Shown: positions 51,243 through 61,691, counted from the first letter of the stretch. The stretch is 64,000 nucleotides of DNA from an uncultured Rubripirellula sp. (GCA_938075415.1 CALJHC010000003.1:558001-622000); one strand, 5' to 3'. Notes: a model not told the origin generated them from the sequence alone. Translations and numbers: made by a program.

Positions 51243-54071
51243 TTAGCGATTTGCGTTGAATCGCAAAGCCGCCCGAACAGTATTGACGTCAAATTCGCTT
51301 CGAGCGGGAGGGTTTGGAAGGGCCTTTTCGTCGAATCCAAGCGGACTTTCGTCTTCCTGTCGATAATTTGCGGGTGATCTTTGGCTAGCCGGGACATTAA
51401 CCACCCCCTCGAAGGCCCAGTCAACCGTCCATCTAGGTGATTTGTCAGCCGCCCACTCAACTTCACGTCCCGCAATCTCATCCATCGTGACGAGATCGCG
51501 ATTTTCCCCCTGAGAGGAGACTCGTAGCATCGGATCGGAACGACCGGGGTTGGTCACATAGGTATTTGAGGCTCCCTGGAGTTTCAAGGGCTGGACCAAA
51601 GAAACTGAATCGACGCCTCGAAAGTCATAATGGGGAACAGCCGCGTCGACCCAAAAAACGCATTCGTGCGCCAACCGATCAACATTCACTGGATAGGCAC
51701 CACTGACACCGACCCGCATCAACAAGATCCCCTTGGGTGCATGCGCGGTGACCCTCCAAAATTTCAGCCGGATTGGCCCGCTCTCTGGCTCTGGTTTTTG
51801 CCTTGCTCCCGATGTATCAATCATCCGATCGGTGACCGCCAAAAGCCCATTATCCCAATCAAGCCAAAGCCGCGTGGCATAATCCATCTTCAGCATGCTC
51901 ATTTGCCCTCGGACAATAACATTGTTCAGTTCCAACCAGACCAATGGTAACGTTTCGTCGGCATATTCTTGTCGATCCTCGATCCTGTCTTGGTCAGTAA
52001 TAACTTCAAACGCATGTACTTCATCGATCTTTGATGGATTGTTGATAGTGATTGTGCAATCTGTGAATCGAATCAGATCGTTGGGCTTGGATTCAAACAA
52101 ACAACCGCCATCCAGATCGTCATCAGGAACGTTCCATACGAAATGAATATCCTCGAAGACAATCGGATGCGATCCAATCGAAAACATTTTGGCACGAGCC
52201 ATCGCAAGCGACTCTTTTACGTCAAAAAGAATCGTGGTTCCGCCAACCGTCGAAGTGATTAACAAGTCATCCGATTCAAGGATTACCGACTGGTTGCACA
52301 CGATCACGGGTACTGCTAATTCAATCCGACTCGTACTTGCGTGCTGTCGAGCCAAATCCAGTGCTTCCTCGAGACTGTTCGTGGTCACAATCCCCTCCCT
52401 TTCCAGATCAGGATCGGGAGTAAAATTTTTGTCAACGACTCGAATCACGCCAACTTCGATATCCACTGCAATATCTGCAAAATTGATCTCCGATGCGCGA
52501 TCAGCCAACATGATTTCGGGATCCAATCCACTCTCCTGATCAGTCTCCTCAGTTTTTGAAGTGACGGGAAACTCAGAGGATTCGCCTTCGGTCAGCGGTG
52601 ACATTTCATCGGAGCGAATTCTTGAACTTTCATTTGGATCCACGATAACGGGGGAATCCTCGACAGGCATCTCTTCCGTCACCTCCTGTCCCTCATCTGC
52701 AACTTCCCCCGGAACTATTTGCGGCTCGCCAGAGTTGCCCTGACTGGATCCGTTGGTCTGCTCTTGATTCAACCCACCTGATACTGAATCAACCAGTGCT
52801 GGATCTGTTACGATTTCTTGCGTTGCAAAATCCGGCACCTGCACCTCCACCCGATAAGCAAGTGATTGAAGCTGAAGCCAACCGGCAACAACAAGCATCA
52901 ACACAACTGCAACCACCCAAGAAGCGTGCCTTTCAACCAGCAACATCCAAGGCTGAGTTCGAATAATCGGTGATGGATTGAGTGCCTGTGACCTCACAAG
53001 ACCATCACGCTGGGCAACCTCTCGGAGGTCCGCCATGAGATCATGAGCAGTCTGATAACGGTCGGAGGGTTTTTTTGCGAGCATCTTCTCGACAACTGCC
53101 GCAAGACTGTCACTGACCTGAGGGCGTAATTTCCTTACGTCAGGGGGCGGAGCGTTGCCGTGGCTCAATAATTTCTGCAACATCGTGCCACCGGGGTAAG
53201 GTGGACTACCGGTGAGCATGAAGTAAAGTGTGCAGCCGAGCGAATATAAGTCACTCCGTAAATCTGCATCACGAGGGTCGGTGGCTTGCTCTGGAGAGAT
53301 ATAGTCAAAGGTTCCCAGAGTGACACCGCTGGCAGTCATATCCTCGCTAAAGTCAAGGTTTGCCGAACGCGCGAGCCCCATGTCGACAAGCTTGATCCCG
53401 TCTTCATTCGTAATCAATACATTCGATGGCTTGATGTCGCGATGAACAATTCCCCGGTTCGATGCATGCTGCAGGGCATCACCAAGTTGCGAGGTAAATA
53501 ACACCGCATCATCAACCGACAGAACGCCGCTTTTGCGAACGAGATCCCGAATGTTAATTCCTTCGATGTACTCAAAGACGATGTAGTGCCAGTCCGCCTG
53601 ACTACCCACATCAAACACGCGAGCGATCTTTGGATGATCAAGCTTCGCAGCACTTTGAGCCTCGTTTCGAAAGCGACGTCGCAAATCTGGGTCGTCACCG
53701 ACAAAGGGAATGACCTTAATAGCAACCGTGCGGTCAAGTTGATCATCATGAGCGCGAAAAACAGCACCCATGCCTCCACCACCAATTAATGCCTCTAGCA
53801 AGAAATGGTTGAGGTGTTGTCCGAGCAAGACTTGAGCCACCGCCGCGGGTGAGCCTTGCTTCGGTTGAAAGAGTTCTTGTTTGCTGGGACCCCGGGAGGA
53901 TCCGCGTATCACCGTCTCGGCTTCCGCAATTCTTTCGGACCCATCACCGGAATGGACACTGCCATCTCCACCGACGACTTCACTCTGAGATGAAGCGAGT
54001 TGTTCTCCAATCACATCTTTTTCACGAGGGATAGCTGGCTCGTCCGGTTGAGGCACGCTATCAGATACCAT
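51243..54071 (-). CDS. Transmembrane Ser/Thr protein kinase with extracytoplasmic beta-helix-like region
   Basis: 942 residues. After an acidic N-terminus, the kinase domain spans about 90-350: glycine loop IGGGGMGAVF near 96, Lys119 in VAIKV, catalytic HRDIKPSN near 210-217, D-M-G (instead of DFG) at 230-232, and YISPEQA near 257. One transmembrane helix is at about 385-400. Residues 400-540 are Glu/Ser/Pro-rich linker. Residues of about 545-850 carry short repeating beta-strand units (ILESDDLLITSTVGGTTILFD, SHPIVFEDIHFVWN, DLIRFTDCTITINN) of the right-handed parallel beta-helix style, ending in a disordered tail. It would sense an envelope cue and phosphorylate cytoplasmic targets. It has its own terminator and is divergent from the sulfatase. 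Confidence 0.88.
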   Translation of the reverse strand: MVSDSVPQPDEPAIPREKDVIGEQLASSQSEVVGGDGSVHSGDGSERIAEAETVIRGSSRGPSKQELFQPKQGSPAAVAQVLLGQHLNHFLLEALIGGGGMGAVFRAHDDQLDRTVAIKVIPFVGDDPDLRRRFRNEAQSAAKLDHPKIARVFDVGSQADWHYIVFEYIEGINIRDLVRKSGVLSVDDAVLFTSQLGDALQHASNRGIVHRDIKPSNVLITNEDGIKLVDMGLARSANLDFSEDMTASGVTLGTFDYISPEQATDPRDADLRSDLYSLGCTLYFMLTGSPPYPGGTMLQKLLSHGNAPPPDVRKLRPQVSDSLAAVVEKMLAKKPSDRYQTAHDLMADLREVAQRDGLVRSQALNPSPIIRTQPWMLLVERHASWVVAVVLMLVVAGWLQLQSLAYRVEVQVPDFATQEIVTDPALVDSVSGGLNQEQTNGSSQGNSGEPQIVPGEVADEGQEVTEEMPVEDSPVIVDPNESSRIRSDEMSPLTEGESSEFPVTSKTEETDQESGLDPEIMLADRASEINFADIAVDIEVGVIRVVDKNFTPDPDLEREGIVTTNSLEEALDLARQHASTSRIELAVPVIVCNQSVILESDDLLITSTVGGTTILFDVKESLAMARAKMFSIGSHPIVFEDIHFVWNVPDDDLDGGCLFESKPNDLIRFTDCTITINNPSKIDEVHAFEVITDQDRIEDRQEYADETLPLVWLELNNVIVRGQMSMLKMDYATRLWLDWDNGLLAVTDRMIDTSGARQKPEPESGPIRLKFWRVTAHAPKGILLMRVGVSGAYPVNVDRLAHECVFWVDAAVPHYDFRGVDSVSLVQPLKLQGASNTYVTNPGRSDPMLRVSSQGENRDLVTMDEIAGREVEWAADKSPRWTVDWAFEGVVNVPASQRSPANYRQEDESPLGFDEKALPNPPARSEFDVNTVRAALRFNANR

Positions 54072-54310
54072 GGTTTAGGCTCGTATTGGACGTTGGCAAG
54101 TCGCAACAAGGCACACACTGACAATAAATAAAAATCTTCGATTCCCGAAATCGTTCAACAGCAAGCTAATACGTAAGTGGTTCGCGCAAAACTACTTATG
54201 AAAGATCAAGCAAGGATAGTTTGCTGACGAACCAGGGTCAACAAAATAGAGCTTGACCGTCTAGGATATCGGCTACAAGCAACACTCCAAAAATCAAGGC
54301 TCTCCAATCC

Positions 54311-55696
54311 ATGCTCGTCAGAACCGACTCGCTCGCCGCAAACACCTTATACAGCCGGTTCACAGCGGCCCTCTGTCTTATTTTGGCATTCGCTTCCATT
54401 GACCTCCAGCTTCATGCTGCGGATCCACCAAATGTTCTTCTGATTGTTGCTGATGATTTGGGATTTAGCGATTTAAGCTGCTTGGGCAGTTCAGACATGC
54501 GGACACCGAATTTGGATCGACTCTTCGCAAAATCTCTAAAACTCGATCGGTTTTATGCAAACTGCCCGGTCTGCTCACCAACACGTGCCTCAATTTTGAC
54601 CGGTTGCAATCCTGACCGCGTTGGTGTCCCCGGGGTAATCAGAACAAATCCAGCCAACAGTTGGGGAAATTTCTCCCCCATCGCGGAGACACTTCCTGAA
54701 CAACTCGGTGCTCGTGGCTACCTGACCTCCGCCATTGGCAAATGGCATTTGGGCCTAAAAGATGAAGATCACCCACTAAACCATGGATTCGAAAGCTTTC
54801 ACGGTTTCTTAGGAGACATGATGGATGATTATTACAACCACCTGCGACATGGCGTGAATTATATGCGTCGCGACCGCGAGGAAATCAAACCCAAAGGTCA
54901 TGCGACAGATCTTTTCTCCCAATGGGCTGTTAACTGGATTAATGCTCCTGACCAAAACAGTGGCGATCAACCATGGTTTCTCTACCTGGCTTACAACGCA
55001 CCTCACACACCAATCCAACCACCGGCAGAATGGCTCTTGAAAGTAGAGAATCGAGAACCCGAAATCACGACAAAAAGAGCTCGTCTGGTGGCTTTGATTG
55101 AACACATGGACTTCGGAATCGGCAAGGTTCTCGATGCCGTGGACGAAAACAAAAATGGTCGCGATACCGTTATCGTCTTTACCAGCGATAATGGTGGTCA
55201 ACTAAATGTTGGGGCAAACAACGGCCCACTACGTGATGGAAAACAGTCGATGTACGAGGGTGGTTTACGCATTCCAGGATGCCTACATGTCCCCGGAGTG
55301 ACCACAAGTAACAGCCAAACCGCAGCAATCTGCTGCACCGCAGATATTCTTCCGACACTGATTGAAATCGTCGGTGGTGAACCCAAGGGCGACCTCGATG
55401 GGATCTCGTTGAAGCTACTTTTGTCCGAACCGAATCATCAATGGCCAACGCGAGAACTTTATTTTGTGCGTCGTGAAGGAGGGACTCGGTATGCAGGATT
55501 GTCAATTGAGGCGGTCTTGCAGGGAGAACTAAAATTGGTTCACAACTTACCTACTCAAAGTTTCGAATTATATGACCTCAGCGTGGACCCTGAAGAAAAA
55601 AATGACCTTGCCGCAAAACGCCCCAAGGAACTGGCTCGAATGATCCAGCGTTTACAAATCCATCTGCAACGTGGCGGTCGAATGCCATGGCAGTGA
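54311..55696 (+). CDS. Secreted type I sulfatase
   Basis: 461 residues. Signal peptide with AALCLILAFASIDLQLHA. Metal ligands ADDLGFSD near 47-54. The active-site motif C-S-P-T-R starts at residue 88 (C-x-P-x-R, so Cys becomes formylglycine), followed by ASILTG. Further family motifs: IGKWHLG near 145, PLNHGFESFHGF near 156, HTPIQPP near 235 and VFTSDNGGQ near 288. The size is typical of single-domain sulfatases. It would release sulfate from a carbohydrate or steroid in the periplasm. Possible sigma-70 elements upstream (TTGACC at 54253 and TACAAG at 54274) are spaced only 15 bp. A DapA-family aldolase follows on the same strand after 259 bp. Confidence 0.95.
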   Translation: MLVRTDSLAANTLYSRFTAALCLILAFASIDLQLHAADPPNVLLIVADDLGFSDLSCLGSSDMRTPNLDRLFAKSLKLDRFYANCPVCSPTRASILTGCNPDRVGVPGVIRTNPANSWGNFSPIAETLPEQLGARGYLTSAIGKWHLGLKDEDHPLNHGFESFHGFLGDMMDDYYNHLRHGVNYMRRDREEIKPKGHATDLFSQWAVNWINAPDQNSGDQPWFLYLAYNAPHTPIQPPAEWLLKVENREPEITTKRARLVALIEHMDFGIGKVLDAVDENKNGRDTVIVFTSDNGGQLNVGANNGPLRDGKQSMYEGGLRIPGCLHVPGVTTSNSQTAAICCTADILPTLIEIVGGEPKGDLDGISLKLLLSEPNHQWPTRELYFVRREGGTRYAGLSIEAVLQGELKLVHNLPTQSFELYDLSVDPEEKNDLAAKRPKELARMIQRLQIHLQRGGRMPWQ

Positions 55697-55955
55697 GCGC
55701 AACATTGCTCGACAGGCGAGTCCCGTTTTACCAAAGGCCCATCACCACTCATTAATTTCACCTGGCCTGTCAACGCAGGCGATGGGCTTGCACCTCGAGA
55801 CCTCAATCGACAGATCCGTTGCAATCGTTAAATACTATTTATCGCAATGGCCAAGAAAGCAAAGACCACTGACCAAACGGCGCCAGGCTTCTACTTGGTG
55901 CTAGCCTTCGAGCGTTGCACTTCATTAACTCCTCCTCTCAACCTCTACCTCGACG

Positions 55956-56936
55956 ATGCCAGATAAAATCACTGGAATCCTTACGCCAAATATCACCCCG
56001 GTTGATGCCGCAGGTCGTGTTGATGAAGACCGCCTACGAGGCTACGTGGACTGGCTGATTGAACGCGGTGTCGACGGACTGTACCCGAATGGCAGCACCG
56101 GAGAGTTCGTCAGATTCACGGCCGATGAACGTCGTCGCATCGTTCAAATTGTGGTCGAACAAACTAATGGACGAGTGCCTGTTTTGGCAGGAGCCGCGGA
56201 AGCCAACGTCAAGGCAACCATCGAGGCTTGCGAGGCTTATGGTGGAATGGGAGTTCGTGCAGTTGCCATTGTTGCACCGTTTTACTACCGGCTCAGCAGT
56301 GAAGGTGTGTATGCCTATTTTCGTGAAATTGCTGAAAATGTGAGTGTCGACGTAACGCTCTACAACATTCCGCTCTTCGCATCTCCGATTGATGTAGAGA
56401 CCGTCGTAAGACTTGCGTCGGAATTTTCGAATGTCATCGGTATCAAAGATAGTAGCGGTGATCTCCCAAACATGATGCGAATGATCTCAGCAATCCGACC
56501 AATGCGAGATGACTTTACTTTCCTGACGGGGTGGGATGCGGCGCTCGTACCGATGCTGATCGCCGGCGCTGATGGGGGAACCAACGCAACCAGCGGTGTT
56601 GTGCCTGAACTAACCGGCGCGATCTACCGGAACGTTGCCGCTGGCAACATCACCGAAGCCATGCGACTGCAGTACCAACTCATCCCTCTTTTTGATGCAA
56701 TGATTTCGCTGGGTGAATTCCCTGAGGGTTTTCGAGCCGGTGCGAGATCACGAGGTTGGGATCTCGGCCCCGGTCGAGTGCCCCTTTCCGAACCTCAGAA
56801 AAATGCGGTGGCGAGAACTCAACGTGAAATCGACGCATTAGTCGCTGAAGTTGCAGATCTGAAAGACAAGCAGATGCTTCCACCAGACACGATCGAGCAA
56901 ATCGTGCAACGTGTGATTCAACAACTGAATCAATAA
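55956..56936 (+). CDS. DapA/NanA-family Schiff-base aldolase
   Basis: The 326-residue TIM-barrel lyase is of the dihydrodipicolinate synthase/N-acetylneuraminate lyase family. The loop [12 protein letters not shown] near 43-54 has G-S-T-G-E as in neuraminate lyases rather than the G-T-T-G-E of DapA. The catalytic Tyr is in LYNIPLF near 136, and the Schiff-base Lys164 is in [10 protein letters not shown]. The GWDAALVP and [13 protein letters not shown] loops are near 192-216. The end of the chain is a charged helix ([15 protein letters not shown]). It may cleave a sialic-acid or 2-keto-3-deoxy sugar acid. True DapA is possible but less likely. It lies between a sulfatase and a zinc alcohol dehydrogenase. 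Confidence 0.92.
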   Translation: MPDKITGILTPNITPVDAAGRVDEDRLRGYVDWLIERGVDGLYPNGSTGEFVRFTADERRRIVQIVVEQTNGRVPVLAGAAEANVKATIEACEAYGGMGVRAVAIVAPFYYRLSSEGVYAYFREIAENVSVDVTLYNIPLFASPIDVETVVRLASEFSNVIGIKDSSGDLPNMMRMISAIRPMRDDFTFLTGWDAALVPMLIAGADGGTNATSGVVPELTGAIYRNVAAGNITEAMRLQYQLIPLFDAMISLGEFPEGFRAGARSRGWDLGPGRVPLSEPQKNAVARTQREIDALVAEVADLKDKQMLPPDTIEQIVQRVIQQLNQ

Positions 56937-57225
56937 AAGGCCCCGAGCTACATGCGGTGGTAGGCCAAACGTTTAAAGGCGATCGCTAATTTGCACGCAA
57001 AATGTTGCCCCCTGAAAGTGGAGCAATACGAAGTGAACGCTTCGAAAAGATCTATCGCTTATCGGTAATGAAATCCAGATGGAAAATCTAGCCGGTAACC
57101 AGAATCCATTGCTGACAAGCAGTAACGCGACGGTGATCAGTCGCGTCCGATTGATGGATCACCACTGACAACACGCAAGACATTGTTGCATTGATGGAGT
57201 GAACCAAACAATTTCCAAGATAACA

Positions 57226-58173
57226 CTAGGAGATTGCAAAAATCACTTTGAGTGCGTCAGGTTGCATTGCTGTTTTCAGTGCCTGTTTAGCATCCGACAA
57301 ATGAAAGCGGTGACTGATCAACGCATTAACGTCTACTTTTTCCTGTTCCAACGCAGCGACCGCCTTTTCAAACGGTCCGCAACGCGAACCGACCAGAGTT
57401 ACCTCATTAATCACTAGTGAGGCCAACGACAGATCATGTTTGCCAGCGACGGTTGTCTTCATGACAATGACACCGCGAGGGCGGACCAATTGGCCTGCAA
57501 GTTCAAGCCCCGTTGGGGAGCCGGTGCAATCAATCACCACATCATAAGATGGCTTGATACTGATGGAATCAAGCAGAGCAATTTGAGAGGCAAATGTTTC
57601 GAATCTTGCGAGCTTTTGCTTATGCTTTCCGATCACGGTAATGTCCGAGGTCACCATGGAGACAGCCTGCACGCACATCATGCCCAAACGACCGTCGCCC
57701 AAAATAGCGACACGCTTGTTAACCAGTTCCACCTGCTCGCCAATTTGCAGTGCAGCTGCGAGTGGTTCAGTAAACACTGCGGATTCACTAGACACCGAAG
57801 CTGGCACGGCATGGAGATTCTGCTCTGGAATGGCAATTGACTCCGCAAAGGCGCCATCTCGACCCAAAATACCTACCACCGTTCGGTCTGGACAATGGTT
57901 CCCAGCACCAACGCGACAATTCTCACATTGATTGCAAATGCAATTAATCTCACCCACCACACGCTGGCCTGCATGCATGCCAGTGCGGGGGATTCCAACA
58001 AACTCATGACCTAAGACCCCGCTGAAGCCCATGTAGCCCTTGCACAACTGCAAGTCAGTTTCACAAATTCCAGCCATCACGATATCGACGAGCACCTCCC
58101 CGGATCTGGGAATCGGTTCCGGATAATTCCTTTCAAAGACCAGCTGTCCTTCTCTGAACAAAATAGCTTGCAC
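57226..58173 (-). CDS. Zinc-dependent medium-chain alcohol dehydrogenase
   Basis: 315 residues, shorter than the usual 345. The catalytic zinc ligands Cys37 (GICETD), GHE at 55-57 and probably TEPLAAAL Glu near 136 are present. The structural zinc lobe has the Cys set of NCICNQCENCRVGAGNHC near 77-94. The Rossmann turn is VAILGDGRLGMM near 155-166, followed by the ICTITVIGKHK-type strand TSDITVIGKHK. No adenosine-ribose Asp is evident at the usual spot, so cofactor preference is unclear. It oxidises an alcohol or sugar alcohol with NAD(P). It is convergent with the aldolase gene and may serve the same sugar route. The start gives the ordinary N-terminus MQAILFREG. Confidence 0.9.
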   Translation of the reverse strand: MQAILFREGQLVFERNYPEPIPRSGEVLVDIVMAGICETDLQLCKGYMGFSGVLGHEFVGIPRTGMHAGQRVVGEINCICNQCENCRVGAGNHCPDRTVVGILGRDGAFAESIAIPEQNLHAVPASVSSESAVFTEPLAAALQIGEQVELVNKRVAILGDGRLGMMCVQAVSMVTSDITVIGKHKQKLARFETFASQIALLDSISIKPSYDVVIDCTGSPTGLELAGQLVRPRGVIVMKTTVAGKHDLSLASLVINEVTLVGSRCGPFEKAVAALEQEKVDVNALISHRFHLSDAKQALKTAMQPDALKVIFAIS

Positions 58174-58313
58174 GTTATTCCCGTCTTAAGTGAGTACGGT
58201 TTGGTCGGCTGTCTGCTAACCCTATAATCGCGGTCTCCGACTCGAAGCACCTGCCGAAGAGATCTTCATCTTGGCATCATTTGCCAAATCTAATAACGGA
58301 TTGTAACGTCGTG

Positions 58314-61085
58314 ATGGACACAACAAACCTCGAAACCTATCTACCCAAGCTGGGCTTGGAAAAGTTTCGGGCTGGACAGCAAGATGTCGTCGAGGCTGTG
58401 GTTTCCGGATCTGACGTGATGTGCGTAATGCCAACCGGAGGGGGTAAGAGCCTGTGTTATCAACTACCCAGCCTGATTCGACCCGGCATGACCATCGTTA
58501 TCTCTCCGCTGATCGCGTTAATGAAGGATCAGGTTGATTCGTTACAAAAACTCGACATCAAGGCTGGCCTGATCAACAGCAGCCTCTCGCATTCGGAACA
58601 ATCCCAAGTCATGCAGCGAATGGAGTCAAATCAACTTGACCTCGTTTACGTGGCCCCAGAAAGACTCCGAAACGGACGTTTTATTGACACCATCAAGCGA
58701 AGTCATATTGGGTTGCTTGCCGTAGACGAGGCACACTGTGTCAGTGAATGGGGGCATGATTTCCGACCAGACTATGCGAGGCTTGGCCAATTTCGAGATC
58801 GCCATCTTGCTGGGATTCAAACCATTGCACTAACGGCAACAGCGACGCCCACGGTAAGAAGTGACATAGAATCACTCCTTGGTTTGAAAACACCCCGAGT
58901 TTATGTCACCGGATTCAGCCGCGACAATCTTCGTTTTGAGGTCACGCACGTTAGTTCAGAGAAGGAAAAAGCCGATAAGCTCACTTCCTACCTAAAAAAA
59001 CAGACTGGCAATGGAATTATCTATGCCGCAACTCGCAAACGCTGTGAAGAAATAGCTGAATCCGCAAGTCAATCAACGGGTAAAGCAATTGGTGTGTATC
59101 ACGCAGGACTCGACCCACTTCAGAGGCAGCAAACACAAGAAAGGTTCATGTGTGGCGAACTCTCCGCCATCGTCGCCACCAACGCCTTTGGCATGGGGAT
59201 CGACAAGTCCGACATCCGATACGTTGTCCATTACAACATGCCCGGAAGCTTGGAGGCTTATTATCAAGAAGCAGGACGAGCTGGCAGAGATGGAAAGCCG
59301 AGCGAGTGCTTGCTTTTATTCTCTTACAGTGATCGATACGTCCAAGAGTTTTTCATCGAAACTCGCTATCCAACCAAGGAAACGGTATCTCAGGTCTATG
59401 ATTTCCTTCTCAGCCGAGACGAAGACCCAATCGAGTTGACACTCGAACAAGTCAGAGAGTCAATTGGCACAAAGGACAGCAACGAAGCGATAAGCACTGC
59501 AGAACAATTACTCGGTAAATCGGGTGTGCTGAAACGACTCGACAGCAACTCAAATCAGGCAGTCGTGCGAATTGACAGCAGTGTCCCAACCTTACTTGAT
59601 TTCATCCCGCTTGAAGCAAAAGTAAAACGCAGAGTTTTGCAAGCAGTTGAATCGGTGGTGGGCAATCGTCGACATGAAGACGTTTTCACCACACCAAAAT
59701 GGCTTGCTCAACTCGCAGATGTCGATCGAAACCAGCTGACTCGATCTTTACGTGAACTCTGCAAACTCAAAGCCTTTGATTATGTTCCACCATTTCGTGG
59801 GCGTGGAATTCATTTCATCGAGCGAGACAAAACGTTTAGTGAACTAAAAATCGACTTTGACGAGCTCAACCAACGCAAAGCATCGGAGTACGAAAAGCTG
59901 GAGTCTGTCATTCGTTTCGCACGCAGTCCCAACTGCCGCCAGCAAGTGATACTCGACTACTTCGGAGACACTCATGGTCATCAATGTGGTCGGTGTGACC
60001 GCTGCCAACCAAATCCGGTAACTTCCGTCGAGAACAAACAGAAAGTCCATGAACTCTCAAGTCATGATCGATTGCATTTCCTGCGTGGATTACAAATTAC
60101 AATGAGCGGTGTGACTCGAATGCATGGAAGATTTGGGAAGAACATGGTCGCCCAAATGCTTTGCGGATCAAAAAACAAAAAACTTACTCAATGGAAACTC
60201 CATCGTCTCAGCACATACGGATTACTCTCGGGAATGAAACAGTCCGAAGTTGCTTCAGTGATGGACAAACTGACGGAGGTTGGTCTTCTTGTGCAGCAGG
60301 AAATTGAGCAGCGCCGACCCACCATACACATGACCGATTTAGGCCGAGAGGTCATGCACGGACGTCAGCCATTACCAACAAGCCTTGCCCTACCTGAAAA
60401 ATTGACAAGGAAGCTGGTTGAAGCAACGCGACAAATTGAACCAATCGAAGAATCAGCTAGCGGTGAAGAACAATCCAACTCGGCAAGTACTTTACCGAGC
60501 ACCGGGTTTAGCCCTGATGACAACGAAACTAATCCCGATGGGCAAGGCCTCTCTGGAGAAATCGCAGAATCATTAAAAAGATGGCGGCGCAAAACATCTG
60601 CTGCGTTAGGAATCCCTGCCTTCCGCGTCCTCACAAACTCAACCTTGGATCGACTCGCCACTCAACAGCCTGATTCACTTGAATCACTGATGACCATCAA
60701 GGGTATCGGTGATGCGACAGCCAGTCAGTACGGGGAAGACCTTCTGCAGATCATCCGTCAACTAAGTGATCAATCAGCACTCAATCCAAATGCTGACAAC
60801 TGCACCTCAATCGAGCCAAGCGATCAGAAAAGTTCGTCGAATCCGAAACCAGAACAATCAAGCCGAACGATGAGTGCATTTGCAACCTCAACTGATGAGA
60901 AATCGGAGCCCAGCGGTACCGCCCAGGGAACATGGGTAGGTTCAGACGCTTATTGGAGCTGGCGTTTGCTTAAAGACGGCTTTTCTGTCGAAGAGGTGGC
61001 AATCATCCGTCGCTGCACGAAACGCGAGCTAGAAGTTCATTTGAAGCAGGCCATTCAGGCCGGCGTCGAGGACCCCACTGGGTAA
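58314..61085 (+). CDS. recQ: RecQ-family ATP-dependent DNA helicase with HRDC and extra C-terminal domain
   Basis: About 923 residues (E. coli RecQ is 609). The helicase motifs are all present: Q-motif FRAGQQDVVEAV near 18, Walker A MPTGGGKSLCY near 39, DEAHCVSEWGHDFRPDY near 140, motif V/VI AFGMGIDKSDIRYVVH and QEAGRAGRDGK near 290-330. The RQC zinc site is seen in CGRCDRC near 562. The HRDC domain is near 760-830 (RKTSAALGIPAFRVLTNSTLDRLA and IKGIGDATASQYGEDLL). About 90 further residues end with a helix-turn-helix-like segment (LLKDGFSVEEVAIIRRCTKRELEVHL). It resolves recombination and replication intermediates. An ATG at 58314 (or GTG at 58311) is the start; the frame runs back to 58281. 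Confidence 0.93.
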   Translation: MDTTNLETYLPKLGLEKFRAGQQDVVEAVVSGSDVMCVMPTGGGKSLCYQLPSLIRPGMTIVISPLIALMKDQVDSLQKLDIKAGLINSSLSHSEQSQVMQRMESNQLDLVYVAPERLRNGRFIDTIKRSHIGLLAVDEAHCVSEWGHDFRPDYARLGQFRDRHLAGIQTIALTATATPTVRSDIESLLGLKTPRVYVTGFSRDNLRFEVTHVSSEKEKADKLTSYLKKQTGNGIIYAATRKRCEEIAESASQSTGKAIGVYHAGLDPLQRQQTQERFMCGELSAIVATNAFGMGIDKSDIRYVVHYNMPGSLEAYYQEAGRAGRDGKPSECLLLFSYSDRYVQEFFIETRYPTKETVSQVYDFLLSRDEDPIELTLEQVRESIGTKDSNEAISTAEQLLGKSGVLKRLDSNSNQAVVRIDSSVPTLLDFIPLEAKVKRRVLQAVESVVGNRRHEDVFTTPKWLAQLADVDRNQLTRSLRELCKLKAFDYVPPFRGRGIHFIERDKTFSELKIDFDELNQRKASEYEKLESVIRFARSPNCRQQVILDYFGDTHGHQCGRCDRCQPNPVTSVENKQKVHELSSHDRLHFLRGLQITMSGVTRMHGRFGKNMVAQMLCGSKNKKLTQWKLHRLSTYGLLSGMKQSEVASVMDKLTEVGLLVQQEIEQRRPTIHMTDLGREVMHGRQPLPTSLALPEKLTRKLVEATRQIEPIEESASGEEQSNSASTLPSTGFSPDDNETNPDGQGLSGEIAESLKRWRRKTSAALGIPAFRVLTNSTLDRLATQQPDSLESLMTIKGIGDATASQYGEDLLQIIRQLSDQSALNPNADNCTSIEPSDQKSSSNPKPEQSSRTMSAFATSTDEKSEPSGTAQGTWVGSDAYWSWRLLKDGFSVEEVAIIRRCTKRELEVHLKQAIQAGVEDPTG

Positions 61086-61691
61086 CTGACCGCATCAAAC
61101 CCACTTTCACCGCTTCGGCTCCGGTCAGATCCAACTCGGCTGGAATTCATCTCATCTCATTTCGGCCCGGTCAAGCCAAAACTGAATTACCTCCCCCTTC
61201 CAAGCGAACGGGCATAAACAACAGCGTTATCATTCCGTTAACTTTTTTGTCGGAATTGACGGATCCGAATGTTCAATCGGGCACCAAATTCTCATTTGAT
61301 TCGCAAATCCGCGGACCCGACGCAAAGATTCCAACAAATCGGCCCTCCTTCGCAACAATGGTTCCAATGTTCGCAGAGAAAGGTCCTTGGGGCGTAGTAA
61401 CCACCAATTTGGCTGACCCAAGATCGTTAATCGGCATGACTTGAAGCGAGGCCTCAGGGTGACCGAAAAACGAGAACGCAAATAACACCTGATTAATGCT
61501 CCGAGAAACCGTCCGAGAAACCCTCCAAATCCATAGGGAAAAGGTTAATTCGTGTCGGTTAGTCACTTCGGCACTTACCCACTACAATAGAGTGATATTG
61601 AGAGAGAGCCAGCGATCATCCATCAGTTGATCTAACCTTGCAGCTTCGCACGCTGGACCCTCACGGTAATGATTTCGCCAAAAGGCAGGAA
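61086..61691. other. Intergenic region before ftsH with candidate promoter
   Basis: About 600 bp. It contains a possible sigma-70 pair upstream of ftsH (TAGTCA at 61560-61565 and TACAAT at 61583-61588, 17 bp apart) and a 12-bp near-repeat (CCGAGAAACCGT / CCGAGAAACCCT near 61501-61524). The open frames inside show no family likeness. Positions 61638-61691 can be read in frame with ftsH from a TTG, but the ribosome binding site favours the ATG. Confidence 0.4.
61560..61588 (+). promoter_or_regulatory. Candidate sigma-70-type promoter for ftsH
   Basis: TAGTCA (4 of 6 matches to TTGACA) and TACAAT (5 of 6 to TATAAT), with a 17-bp spacer, about 100 bp ahead of the ftsH ATG. It is only a pattern match; planctomycete promoters are not well defined. 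Confidence 0.3.
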
